Positions 36,922 through 44,660 of a stretch of 64,000 nt of DNA are shown here, one piece after another. The stretch comes from Lachnospiraceae bacterium (GTDB lineage Bacteria > Bacillota > Clostridia > Lachnospirales > Lachnospiraceae): positions 1 through 64,000 of the forward strand of contig JALEIR010000016.1 in NCBI GenBank assembly GCA_022769665.1, in the 5' to 3' direction. A model generated the notes under the pieces. It was given only the letters and a program-made list of their open reading frames with translations, was not told the DNA's origin and ran no database searches. How positions within the stretch are numbered: the first letter of the stretch is position 1; every line of letters begins with the position of its first letter. The position numbers and the translations under genes were made by a program.

Positions 36922-38091
36922 ATGGAAGTGTATTTGGACAATTCCGCAACCACACGGGTTTTTCCCGAGGTGGCGGAATTGATGACAAAGATTATGTGTG
37001 AAGACTACGGAAATCCTTCCAGCCTTCATATGAAAGGAGTGCAGGCGGAGAGCTATCTGCGTTATGCAAAGGAGACTCTGGCAAAAATCCTGAAGGTAAA
37101 TGAAAAGGAAATATTTTTTACGTCCGGCGGAACAGAGTCGGATAATATGGCGCTGATTGGCTGTGCACTTGCAAACAGCAGGAGAGGAAAGCATATTATC
37201 ACTACGCAGATAGAACATCCTGCTATTCTGAAGACTTGTGCTTATCTGGAGTCAATCGGTTATCGGGTGACCTATCTGCCGGTGGATGCCTGTGGCCGGA
37301 TTTCCCTGTCGGATTTGCAGAAAGCAATGTGCCCCGATACCATTTTAGTATCTGTCATGCATACCAATAACGAAATCGGCGCATTACAGCCCATTGCCGA
37401 GGCGGGAGCATTGATTAAGCACATGAATCCCTATACCCTGTTTCATGTAGATGCTGTACAGGGCTTCGGCAAGGCAAAGATATATCCTAAGAGGATGGGA
37501 ATAGATCTTTTGTCGGCAAGCGGACACAAAATTCACGGTCCAAAGGGTGTGGGACTTTTGTATATCGGAGAAAGAGTAAAGATACAGCCGCTGATTTACG
37601 GAGGCGGACAACAGATGAACCTTCGCTCGGGAACAGACAATGTACCCGGTGCCGCAGGGATGGCAAGAGCTGCAGAATTGCTTTATGAACATTATGATGA
37701 AGACATGGCGCGTCTGTATCGCTGTAAAAAGTATTTCATGGACGGGGTCAGAAAAATAGAGGGTGTTCAAATCAATGGGCTGCTTCCGGATAAGCCTGAC
37801 GGTGAGGGAACTGCTCCTCACATTGTCAGCGTGTCTGTTCCGGGGGTTCGAAGCGAGGTTCTGCTTCATGCGCTGGAAGAAAAGGGCATATATGTGTCGG
37901 CAGGAAGTGCCTGCTCAGCTCACAAACCCCAGCCCTCGGCAACCCTAAAGGCAATCGGTGTCGATAAGCCATTGCTGGAATCTACCATACGTTTCAGCTT
38001 TTCCGTCTATACGACCCCGGAAGAATTGGACTATACATTGCGGGAAATGTATGATAAAATTCCTATGCTGAGGAAGTTCACGCGACGGTAA
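36922..38091 (+). CDS. Cysteine desulfurase (NifS/IscS family), partner of ThiI
   Basis: A 389-residue PLP enzyme that takes sulfur from cysteine as an enzyme-bound persulfide. Motifs: VYLDNSATTRVFPEVAELM, FTSGGTESDNMALIG, VSVMHTNNEIGALQPI, FHVDAVQGFGK and the PLP Lys in LLSASGHKIHGPKGVG. The catalytic Cys loop is SAGSACSAHKP. Fifteen bp downstream is thiI, so it most likely feeds sulfur to ThiI, as NifZ does in B. subtilis, where ThiI also lacks a rhodanese domain. CAGAGGAGA precedes ATG 36922. Confidence 0.94.
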   Translation: MEVYLDNSATTRVFPEVAELMTKIMCEDYGNPSSLHMKGVQAESYLRYAKETLAKILKVNEKEIFFTSGGTESDNMALIGCALANSRRGKHIITTQIEHPAILKTCAYLESIGYRVTYLPVDACGRISLSDLQKAMCPDTILVSVMHTNNEIGALQPIAEAGALIKHMNPYTLFHVDAVQGFGKAKIYPKRMGIDLLSASGHKIHGPKGVGLLYIGERVKIQPLIYGGGQQMNLRSGTDNVPGAAGMARAAELLYEHYDEDMARLYRCKKYFMDGVRKIEGVQINGLLPDKPDGEGTAPHIVSVSVPGVRSEVLLHALEEKGIYVSAGSACSAHKPQPSATLKAIGVDKPLLESTIRFSFSVYTTPEELDYTLREMYDKIPMLRKFTRR

Positions 38092-38106
38092 CAGAAAGGA
38101 AAACCA

Positions 38107-39285
38107 ATGTTTACAGCTTTTTTGATAAAATATGCCGAAATAGGCATTAAAGGAAAGAACCGTTATCTGTTTGAAGATGCTCTGATTCATCAGATGAAAT
38201 TTGCGCTGAAAAAGTGCGAAGGCAGGTTTTTGATTACGAAGACCCAGGGCCGTATATTTGTGGAGGCAGAGGGAGAGTTTGATTACGATGAGACAGTAGA
38301 GCATCTGCAGCATGTGTTCGGAATCTCCGGCATCTGCCCGATGATTTATGCGGAAGACGAGGGCTTTGAAAAGCTTTGCGACACTGTTGTAAAATATATG
38401 GATGATGTTTATCCGGACAAAAATAAGACCTTCAAGGTAAACTGCAGACGTGCCCGCAAAAATTACCCCAAGGATTCCATGGAAGTCAATGCGGATTTGG
38501 GGGAGGCAATTCTGAATGCTTACCCTGAGATGACTGTGGATGTGCACGAACCTGAAATTCTGCTGAACGTAGAAATTCGGGAAAAGATTTATATTTATTC
38601 CGAGATTATTCCGGGTCCCGGAGGTATGCCGGTGGGTACAGGCGGCAAAGCCATGTTGCTGCTGTCCGGCGGTATTGATTCTCCGGTGGCAGGTTATATG
38701 ATAGCAAAGCGCGGAGTGAAAATAGATGCAGTGTATTTTCATGCACCGCCGTATACCAGTGAGCGTGCAAAACAGAAGGTTGTAGATTTGGCGAGACTGG
38801 TATCAAAGTACACAGGGCCTATTTATCTTCATGTTATTAATTTTACGGATATTCAGCTCTATATACACGAGAAATGTCCTCATGAGGAATTGACCATTAT
38901 CATGCGTCGGTACATGATGCGCATTGCGGAGCATATAGCAAAGGAGACGGGGTGCCTTGGATTGATTACAGGCGAAAGCATCGGGCAGGTTGCCTCACAG
39001 ACCATGAGTTCGCTGGTTGCAACAAACGAAGTATGCGAGCTTCCGGTTTATCGTCCCCTGATTGGTTTTGACAAAGAGGAAATTGTGGCTGTTTCGAAGA
39101 AGATTGGTACTTTTGAGACATCTATTCTGCCATTTGAAGACTGTTGTACCATTTTTGTGGCAAAGCATCCTGTGACAAAGCCCAATGTGAATATTATCCG
39201 ACGTCATGAGCATAATCTGGATGATAAGATTGAAGAACTTGTAAAAACGGCTTTAGAGACAGATGAATTGATTATTGTCGAATAA
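38107..39285 (+). CDS. thiI: tRNA 4-thiouridine synthetase ThiI
   Basis: A 392-residue enzyme that adenylates and thiolates U8 of tRNA and may supply sulfur for thiamine thiazole. The N-terminal ferredoxin-like region and THUMP domain come first (LIKYAEIGIKGKNRYLFEDAL, FRVNCRRARK-type segment KVNCRRARKNYPKDS). The PP-loop is LLLSGGIDSPVAGYMIAKRG, and IMRRYMMRIAEHIAKETGCLGLITGESIGQVASQTM follows. The C-terminal rhodanese domain of the E. coli enzyme is absent, which fits the Bacillus-type partner desulfurase upstream. Confidence 0.96.
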   Translation: MFTAFLIKYAEIGIKGKNRYLFEDALIHQMKFALKKCEGRFLITKTQGRIFVEAEGEFDYDETVEHLQHVFGISGICPMIYAEDEGFEKLCDTVVKYMDDVYPDKNKTFKVNCRRARKNYPKDSMEVNADLGEAILNAYPEMTVDVHEPEILLNVEIREKIYIYSEIIPGPGGMPVGTGGKAMLLLSGGIDSPVAGYMIAKRGVKIDAVYFHAPPYTSERAKQKVVDLARLVSKYTGPIYLHVINFTDIQLYIHEKCPHEELTIIMRRYMMRIAEHIAKETGCLGLITGESIGQVASQTMSSLVATNEVCELPVYRPLIGFDKEEIVAVSKKIGTFETSILPFEDCCTIFVAKHPVTKPNVNIIRRHEHNLDDKIEELVKTALETDELIIVE

Positions 39286-39295
39286 GACAAAAAGA

Positions 39296-39334
39296 AAGCT
39301 CCAAAGTGATTGCGTCCTCTGGAGCTTTTCTTTT
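39296..39334. terminator. Bidirectional terminator between thiI and the HPr-like gene
   Basis: AAGCTCCA (39296-39303) pairs with TGGAGCTT (39320-39327), loop 16. T-rich tail on the plus side (TTTTCTTTTTC) and A-rich on the other, so it can also end the convergent HPr-like transcript. Confidence 0.7.
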
Positions 39335-39370
39335 TCTTTGATTTAAATTCAGTTGATATGTATCCGCAGA

Positions 39371-39601
39371 TTAAACAATGTAAGGCTTCAGAACTGCCAA
39401 TACTTCATCTGCGCCATCCTCTGCATGAATATTCAAGTCGATAGGCTTAGAAAGATCCAGGCTGAAGATACCCATGATGGACTTGGCGTCGATAACGTAT
39501 CTGCCGGATACCAAATCGAAATCATAATCAAACTTGGTAATATCATTTACAAAGGATTTTACTTTGTCAATGGAATTTAAAGAAATCTGTACTGTTTTCA
39601 T
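39371..39601 (-). CDS. HPr-like protein lacking the active-site histidine
   Basis: A 76-residue protein with the HPr fold. Aligned by eye to HPr, the IHARP segment around His15 is replaced by IDKVK, so it cannot accept phosphate from enzyme I in the usual way. The regulatory-Ser region is kept: AKSIMGIFSLDLSKPI, equivalent to KSIMG around Ser46. Then DLNIHAEDGADEVLAVL ends the domain. A role as a Crh-like regulatory partner phosphorylated on serine, not a PTS carrier, is inferred. AAGGAGGT, a near-perfect ribosome site, precedes the ATG. Monocistronic on the minus strand. Confidence 0.8.
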   Translation of the reverse strand: MKTVQISLNSIDKVKSFVNDITKFDYDFDLVSGRYVIDAKSIMGIFSLDLSKPIDLNIHAEDGADEVLAVLKPYIV

Positions 39602-39640
39602 AGTTGTTACCTCCTTAATGGTGTCATACCTTCTGACTAC

Positions 39641-39669
39641 ATATTAAGGGTTGAGCGTATAAAAGTCAA
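39641..39669 (-). promoter_or_regulatory. Promoter of the HPr-like gene
   Basis: On the minus strand TTGACT (39669-39664), a 17-bp spacer and TAATAT (39646-39641), 40 bp upstream of the start. Confidence 0.65.
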
Positions 39670-39701
39670 GGTAAAATCAATACAAAAAAGTGAGGAATCA
39701 T

Positions 39702-41135
39702 ATGAAAAATGTAGCATTGCATAATCTGGGATGCAAGGTTAATTCCTATGAAATGGAAGTTATGCAACAAAAGTTACAAGAAAAAGAATATGGTATTGTA
39801 CCATTTGACAGCAAAGCTGATATCTATATCATCAATACATGTACCGTCACCAATATAGCAGACAGGAAGAGCCGCCAGATGCTTCACAGGGCAAAGCAAT
39901 TGAATCCGGAGGCTGTTGTTGTGGCGGTAGGATGCTATGTGCAGACAGGACAGAAGACAATTGAAAAGGATGAAAGTATTGATCTTGCCATCGGAAATAA
40001 CCGAAAGAAGGATATTGTTGAAATACTGGAGGAATTTCTGAACAGGCGTGAGCGGGGATACAATCTGCAGCAGGCGGAATCGGAGGAAGAACAGGTACAT
40101 CGGAACAGCAAAACCTTGGATGACACCACTGTCATAGATATAAATCATACCTACGAATATGAGGAAATGACTTTAAAACAGACAGCTGAGCATACCCGCG
40201 CCTACATCAAGATACAGGATGGCTGTAATCAGTTTTGCAGTTATTGTGCGATTCCTCTTGCAAGGGGCCGGGTGAGAAGCAGGCATGCAGAAGATATTCT
40301 GAAAGAGATTCGCGGCATGGTACAAGCCGGTTATAAAGAGATTGTTCTGACAGGTATTCATATCAGTTCTTACGGAATTGATTTTGATGAGGAAGAATGG
40401 AAACGGGGCAAGAGCGTTGAGACACACCGGACGGACGATAGAAGGGACTATTCCGGCGGAAGCAAGCTTATTAATCTGGTGGAAATGATTCATGATATCC
40501 CGGGACTGGAGAGAATCAGACTGGGCTCTCTGGAACCCAGAATTGTGACAGCGGAGACAGCGGACAGGCTGGCTGCGCTGTCGAAGGTATGCCCTCATTT
40601 CCATCTCTCTTTGCAAAGCGGCTGTGATGCAACCTTAAAGAGAATGAATAGACATTATACCGCGGGGGAATACTTTAGCGGTGTGGAACAGCTGCGCAGG
40701 GCTTTTAGACATCCTGCGATTACCACAGATGTTATAGTAGGATTTCCCGGGGAAACCGAGGAAGAATTTGCTGAAACAAAGAATTTTCTGGAGAAAGTCT
40801 GCTTTTACGAGATGCATATTTTTAAGTATTCAAAGCGGGAGGGAACCGTTGCCGCCAATATGCCCGGACAGGTGCCTGAGCAGATAAAGACCGAAAGAAG
40901 CAATGAACTCTTTGCTATGGAAAAGAGACAATCCTTTGAGTTCCGGAAAACATACATAGGTCAGGAAGCCGAAGTTCTTTTGGAAGAATCCGTGGAAATT
41001 GACGGTGAACTCTGGAGAGTGGGGCATACCAAGGATTATGTGAAGGTTGCGGTGAAGGCCAAGGAGGCACCGCCGGCGAATACGATTGTAAAAGTCCCGG
41101 TCCGGGGGTTCCTGACCGAAGAAATTCTGGTGTAG
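39702..41135 (+). CDS. mtaB: tRNA t6A37 methylthiotransferase MtaB
   Basis: A 477-residue radical-SAM enzyme that adds a methylthio group to t6A37 of tRNAs reading ANN codons. The N-terminal domain binds one [4Fe-4S] cluster (HNLGCKVNSYEMEVM, INTCTVTNIADRKSRQ, VAVGCYVQTG). The radical-SAM motif is CNQFCSYCAIP, followed by GYKEIVLTGIHISSYG, FHLSLQSGCDATLKRMNR and TDVIVGFPGETEEEF. A C-terminal TRAM domain ends the protein (TYIGQEAEVLLEESVEIDG). A 30-residue acidic insert lies near residue 130. Start ATG 39702 has GTGAGGA upstream. Confidence 0.95.
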   Translation: MKNVALHNLGCKVNSYEMEVMQQKLQEKEYGIVPFDSKADIYIINTCTVTNIADRKSRQMLHRAKQLNPEAVVVAVGCYVQTGQKTIEKDESIDLAIGNNRKKDIVEILEEFLNRRERGYNLQQAESEEEQVHRNSKTLDDTTVIDINHTYEYEEMTLKQTAEHTRAYIKIQDGCNQFCSYCAIPLARGRVRSRHAEDILKEIRGMVQAGYKEIVLTGIHISSYGIDFDEEEWKRGKSVETHRTDDRRDYSGGSKLINLVEMIHDIPGLERIRLGSLEPRIVTAETADRLAALSKVCPHFHLSLQSGCDATLKRMNRHYTAGEYFSGVEQLRRAFRHPAITTDVIVGFPGETEEEFAETKNFLEKVCFYEMHIFKYSKREGTVAANMPGQVPEQIKTERSNELFAMEKRQSFEFRKTYIGQEAEVLLEESVEIDGELWRVGHTKDYVKVAVKAKEAPPANTIVKVPVRGFLTEEILV

Positions 41136-41136
41136 C

Positions 41137-41165
41137 TTGAATTTTACCTGCAAATGAGTTATAGT
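41137..41165 (+). promoter_or_regulatory. Promoter of the ireB-ruvX gene run
   Basis: TTGAAT (41137-41142), a 17-bp spacer and TATAGT (41160-41165) begin 2 bp after the mtaB stop. Predicted start near 41172 excludes the longer reading frame that opens at 41154. Confidence 0.7.
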
Positions 41166-41213
41166 AGAAAAATAGTAGTTGTCAATTTGTTACAGTTCGG
41201 GTGCACCGGGAAA

Positions 41214-41489
41214 ATGAGGATGAGTATGCAGGACTTGGGAAATACACAATACTTCAAAGTAGAGGCAGAAGCTGAGAACAGAGCGAATCTGGTTTTGGCA
41301 ACCGTGTATGAAGCACTGACGGAAAAGGGGTATAATCCTGTCAATCAGATTGTGGGATATATTATGAGCGGAGATCCCACATATATTACAAGCCACAAAA
41401 ACGCAAGAAGCCTGATTATGAAGGTAGAGCGGGATGAACTTGTGGAAGAATTGTTGACAGAGTATATTCGTACAAAGAACTGGAAATAG
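41214..41489 (+). CDS. ireB: IreB family regulatory phosphoprotein
   Basis: A 91-residue protein of the IreB (UPF0297) family. The core is [51 protein letters not shown], nearly invariant in Firmicutes. In Enterococcus, IreB is phosphorylated on N-terminal Thr residues by the PASTA kinase IreK and lowers cephalosporin resistance. The Thr expected in the N-terminal stretch is present ([10 protein letters not shown]). ATG 41214 is chosen because it lies beyond the promoter; ATGs at 41220 and 41226 are alternatives. Next is ruvX after 10 bp. Confidence 0.9.
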   Translation: MRMSMQDLGNTQYFKVEAEAENRANLVLATVYEALTEKGYNPVNQIVGYIMSGDPTYITSHKNARSLIMKVERDELVEELLTEYIRTKNWK

Positions 41490-41499
41490 GAGGAGACCC

Positions 41500-41946
41500 A
41501 TGCGCATAATGGGGCTTGATTTCGGCTCGAAGACAGTCGGGGTGGCAGTCAGCGACAGCCTGCTGATAACGGCCCAGGGCGTTGAAATCATCAGACGCAA
41601 AGAAGAGAATAAGCTGCGGCAGACGCTTGCCCGCATCGAAGAACTGATTGTTGAGTACGAGGTAGGGGAAATTGTACTGGGACTTCCCAAAAACATGAAT
41701 GCCACGGAAGGTGTGAGAGCAGAGCTTACCGCGGAATTTAAAGAGAAACTGGAGCGCAGGACCGGCTTGCCCGTGCATATGTGGGATGAGAGACTGACCA
41801 CTGTGGCTGCAGACAGGACGATGATGGAAGCCGGTATTCGCAGGGAAAACCGGAAGGAATATGTGGATATGATTGCTGCAACCTTGATTTTACAGGGATA
41901 TCTGGACAGACGCAGCATGGATAACGGTTCAGATATGCAGAAATAA
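41500..41946 (+). CDS. ruvX: RuvX/YqgF, Holliday-junction resolvase-like nuclease
   Basis: A 148-residue RNase H-fold protein. It begins [21 protein letters not shown] with the first catalytic Asp. [15 protein letters not shown] carries the conserved LPxxxxG loop, and [17 protein letters not shown] and [18 protein letters not shown] carry the remaining acidic residues. YqgF proteins act in 16S rRNA 5'-end maturation in E. coli and are proposed to resolve branched DNA in some bacteria. AGGAGGAGA precedes the ATG. It lies in the conserved ireB-ruvX-DUF1292 order. Confidence 0.94.
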   Translation: MRIMGLDFGSKTVGVAVSDSLLITAQGVEIIRRKEENKLRQTLARIEELIVEYEVGEIVLGLPKNMNATEGVRAELTAEFKEKLERRTGLPVHMWDERLTTVAADRTMMEAGIRRENRKEYVDMIAATLILQGYLDRRSMDNGSDMQK

Positions 41947-42013
41947 GCCGGCAGTATGATACATTCCATCGGCTGGTAAATGGGTGGGCCGTTGCGGTAT
42001 AGAGGGAGAAAAT

Positions 42014-42277
42014 ATGGCTAAATTGGAAAAGATTACCTTTCATCCGGACGGAGAGGAACCGGTAGAGTTTTATGTTCTGGAACAGACCAGAATAGGCGGG
42101 GTAAATTATATACTTGTCACCGATTTTGAAGAAGGTGACGGAGAAGCCTTGATTTTGAAGGATATTTCAAAGGATGGGGAGGAGGAGAGCATTTTTACCA
42201 TCGTTTCGGACGATGACGAGCTTTCCGCAGTTGCCGGCGTATTTGAAAATATGCTGGATGACGTTAAATTTGTGTAG
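42014..42277 (+). CDS. DUF1292 (YrzB) family protein
   Basis: An 87-residue acidic protein of DUF1292: KITFHPDGEEPVEFYVLEQTRIGGVNYILVTDFEEGDGEALILKD and SIFTIVSDDDELSAVAGVF. The function is unknown, but the gene sits beside ruvX and ireB across Firmicutes. Start ATG 42014 is preceded by GAGGGAG. It runs into the fur gene after 9 bp. Confidence 0.9.
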   Translation: MAKLEKITFHPDGEEPVEFYVLEQTRIGGVNYILVTDFEEGDGEALILKDISKDGEEESIFTIVSDDDELSAVAGVFENMLDDVKFV

Positions 42278-42286
42278 GGTTACGAT

Positions 42287-42754
42287 ATGGCAGTTGACAG
42301 AGAAGAGTTTAAACAGTTATTAAGGGATAAGGGCTTGAAAGTCACCAATCAGCGTCTGAGCGTTTTGGAGGCTATAGCGTCTTGCCCTGAAGAGCATCTG
42401 ACTGCCGAGGAAATATTTGCGCTGGTAAAAGTAGACTGTCCGGAGATAGGACTGGCTACTGTTTATAGAACAATACAATTATTAAATGAGCTGCATCTGA
42501 TTGACCGAATCAACTTTGATGATGGTTTTGTGCGTTACGAGATGGGTAGTGCTCCTAACCGGGAACAAAAGCACCATCATCACCATTTGATTTGTATGAA
42601 ATGCGGTAAGGTAATTTCTTTCCGGGATGATCTGCTGGAGGAGCTGGAAGAGAAAATTGCCGCAACCACCGGATTTTCTGTTGTGAATCACGAGGTCAAG
42701 CTCTACGGCTATTGCGCAACGTGCAAAGTAAATTTGGATTTGGAGGAAACGTGA
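42287..42754 (+). CDS. Fur family metal/peroxide-sensing transcription repressor
   Basis: A 155-residue Fur/PerR/Zur-type regulator. The winged helix is FKQLLRDKGLKVTNQRLSVLEAI with ECHLTAEEIF-type helix (EEHLTAEEIFALVK) and IGLATVYRTIQLLNEL. The metal region contains a His run (REQKHHHHHLICMKCGKVISF), and two CxxC motifs (CMKC and CATC) form the structural zinc site. It cannot be told from sequence whether it senses iron, zinc or peroxide. The ribosome site is weak. It ends at 42754, touching the TTG start of the RNase J gene. Confidence 0.9.
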   Translation: MAVDREEFKQLLRDKGLKVTNQRLSVLEAIASCPEEHLTAEEIFALVKVDCPEIGLATVYRTIQLLNELHLIDRINFDDGFVRYEMGSAPNREQKHHHHHLICMKCGKVISFRDDLLEELEEKIAATTGFSVVNHEVKLYGYCATCKVNLDLEET

Positions 42755-44428
42755 TTGAAGAAAAAAGAGAATAACAGCGGTTCCAAGCTGAAAATAATCC
42801 CTTTGGGCGGCTTGGAACAAATTGGTATGAACATTACTGCCTTCGAGTACGAAGACAGTATTATTGTGGTGGACTGTGGTCTGTCTTTCCCGGCAGATGA
42901 TATGCTGGGTATTGATTTAGTGATTCCCGACGTGACTTACTTAAAAGATAACCTGGATAAAGTGAAAGGCTTTATGATTACCCATGGACATGAGGACCAT
43001 ATCGGAGCACTTCCGTATGTGCTCCGGGATATCAATGTGCCTATTTATGCTACCCGACTTACCATGGGCATCATTGAAAACAAGCTTCGTGAGCACAATC
43101 TCATGAAAGGAACCAAGCGTAAGGTAGTGAAATTCGGACAATCCATCAACCTGGGTCAGTTCCGTGTGGAGTTTATCAGAACAAATCACAGTATTGTAGA
43201 TGCGGCGGCACTTGCCATTTATTCTCCCGCCGGAGTTGTCGTACACACAGGAGACTTTAAAGTGGACTATACGCCGGTATTTGGTGATGCTATCGATTTA
43301 CAGCGTTTTGCCGAACTTGGTAAGAAGGGCGTACTGGCCCTGATGTGCGATTCCACCAATGCGGAGCGTCCCGGCTTTACACCGTCCGAGAGAACAGTCG
43401 GAAAGACCTTTGACAATTTGTTTGAGGAACATAAAAACACCAGAATTTTTGTCGCAACATTTGCATCTAACGTTGACCGTGTACAGCAGATTATCAATAC
43501 TGCCTATAAGTTCGGCAAAAAGGTGTGCGTGGAAGGCCGCAGTATGGTCAGCATTATCGAGACAGCGAGAAATCTGGAGTGCATTCATATACCGGAAAAT
43601 ACACTGATTGAGATAGACCAGATGAAAAACTATCCTGACGACCAGCAGGTGATTATTACTACAGGAAGCCAGGGAGAAAGCATGGCGGCATTGAGCCGAA
43701 TGGCAAACGGTATGCACCGTAAGATTACCATAGGTGCGGGGGATACGGTTATCTTTTCTTCCAATCCCATTCCCGGAAATGAGAAGTCCGTCACCAAGGT
43801 TATCAATGAACTGCTTCGCAAGGGCGCAGACGTTATTTTCCAGGATGCCCATGTGTCAGGCCACGCATGCCAGGAGGAAATCAAGTTAATTTATACCCTG
43901 GTACAGCCCAAGTACGCAATCCCTGTTCACGGCGAGTACAAGCATTTGAAGGCTCAGGCAAAGATAGCTCAGAGCTTGGGAATAGACAAGGAAAATATAT
44001 TTATTCTTTCCTCCGGCGATGTGATTGAGCTGGATGAGAACAGCGCAAAGGTTACCGGAAAGGTACCTACCGGTGCGATTCTGGTAGACGGTCTTGGCGT
44101 CGGAGATGTAGGAAATGTGGTACTGCGTGACAGACAACATCTGGCTGAGGACGGCATTATGATTGTGGTTATGAGCCTTGACAGATACAACAGCCAGCTT
44201 GTGGCGGGGCCTGACATCGTGTCCCGTGGATTTGTCTATGTGAAGGAATCCGACGAGCTGATTGAAGAGGCCCGCCATACTGTAGATGAGGCAATTCAAA
44301 AATGCCTTGACAGAGGTATTACCGACTGGGGCAAACTGAAGAATACCACCAAGGATGCCCTCAGTGATTATGTATGGAAAAAGACAAAACGCCGTCCCAT
44401 GATCCTTCCGATCATCATGGAGGTCTAA
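42755..44428 (+). CDS. rnjA: Ribonuclease J
   Basis: A 557-residue metallo-beta-lactamase/beta-CASP ribonuclease with 5'-3' exonuclease and endonuclease activity, central to mRNA decay and rRNA processing. Motifs: IIPLGGLEQIGMNITAFEY, VDCGLSFP, the zinc motif THGHEDHIGALPYVL, VHTGDFKVDYTP, MCDSTNAERPGFTPSE, and beta-CASP motifs TTGSQGESMAALSRMA, DAHVSGHACQEEIKL and HGEYKHLKAQAKIA. The start codon is TTG (42755-42757), directly following the TGA of fur, with GGAGG seven to ten bases upstream; no in-frame ATG lies nearby. Confidence 0.96.
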   Translation: MKKKENNSGSKLKIIPLGGLEQIGMNITAFEYEDSIIVVDCGLSFPADDMLGIDLVIPDVTYLKDNLDKVKGFMITHGHEDHIGALPYVLRDINVPIYATRLTMGIIENKLREHNLMKGTKRKVVKFGQSINLGQFRVEFIRTNHSIVDAAALAIYSPAGVVVHTGDFKVDYTPVFGDAIDLQRFAELGKKGVLALMCDSTNAERPGFTPSERTVGKTFDNLFEEHKNTRIFVATFASNVDRVQQIINTAYKFGKKVCVEGRSMVSIIETARNLECIHIPENTLIEIDQMKNYPDDQQVIITTGSQGESMAALSRMANGMHRKITIGAGDTVIFSSNPIPGNEKSVTKVINELLRKGADVIFQDAHVSGHACQEEIKLIYTLVQPKYAIPVHGEYKHLKAQAKIAQSLGIDKENIFILSSGDVIELDENSAKVTGKVPTGAILVDGLGVGDVGNVVLRDRQHLAEDGIMIVVMSLDRYNSQLVAGPDIVSRGFVYVKESDELIEEARHTVDEAIQKCLDRGITDWGKLKNTTKDALSDYVWKKTKRRPMILPIIMEV

Positions 44429-44438
44429 TGAGCCATGC

Positions 44439-44499
44439 TGCGCTAATGAATTACACGGTTTGAGCTTGCTCAAAACCGTGCTGATTCATTGTAAGCGCA
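44439..44499. repeat. Long imperfect palindrome downstream of the RNase J gene
   Basis: Nested arms can be followed from TGCGCT (44439-44444) and AGCGCA (44494-44499) through AATGAAT / ATTCATT and CACGGTTT / AAACCGTG to a GAGC-TT-GCTC tip (44468 region). There is no T-run, so it is not a normal terminator. It immediately precedes the direct-repeat region and looks like one end of a REP- or MITE-like element. Confidence 0.65.
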
Positions 44500-44506
44500 A
44501 TACGGC

Positions 44507-44536
44507 GAAGCCGTACTCGCGAGATGAAGTGCGAAG
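44507..44536. repeat. 30-bp direct repeat, copy 1
   Basis: Matches copy 2 (44661-44690) with two differences (GATGAA against GGTGGA). Copy 1 is overlapped by two GCGAAGC mini-hairpins: 44505-44511 in TACGGCGAAGCCGTA and 44531-44537 in GTGCGAAGCAC. Confidence 0.75.
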
Positions 44537-44550
44537 CACGAAATCGAGAG

Positions 44551-44660
44551 AGGCATGGCGAATATATGCCGGGAGCATGGCGAATGTATGCCGGGAGCAT
44601 GGCAAATGTGTGTAGAGAGGTATGGTGAATGTATGCTGAGAGAATGGCGGAACAATGCAC
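44551..44660 (+). repeat. Five 22-bp tandem units
   Basis: Units start at 44551, 44573, 44595, 44617 and 44639. The best unit reads GAGCATGGCGAATGTATGCCGG when units are aligned; the first two are closest and the last is degenerate. Each early unit has a GGGAG-like ribosome site next to ATGG and a GGCAT/ATGCC-type small hairpin. Since 22 is not a multiple of three, successive ATGs lie in different frames. Confidence 0.75.

Noticed and set aside
41154-41213. Longer IreB with 20 extra N-terminal residues
   Set aside because: ATG 41154 lies inside the promoter (between -35 and -10), so it is not in the mRNA from that promoter.
44439-44499. Intrinsic terminator of rnjA
   Set aside because: The palindrome has no T-run on either strand and is continuous with the repeat element.
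44551-44660. CRISPR-like array
   Set aside because: The 22-bp units are contiguous with no spacers, degenerate quickly, and there are no cas genes.
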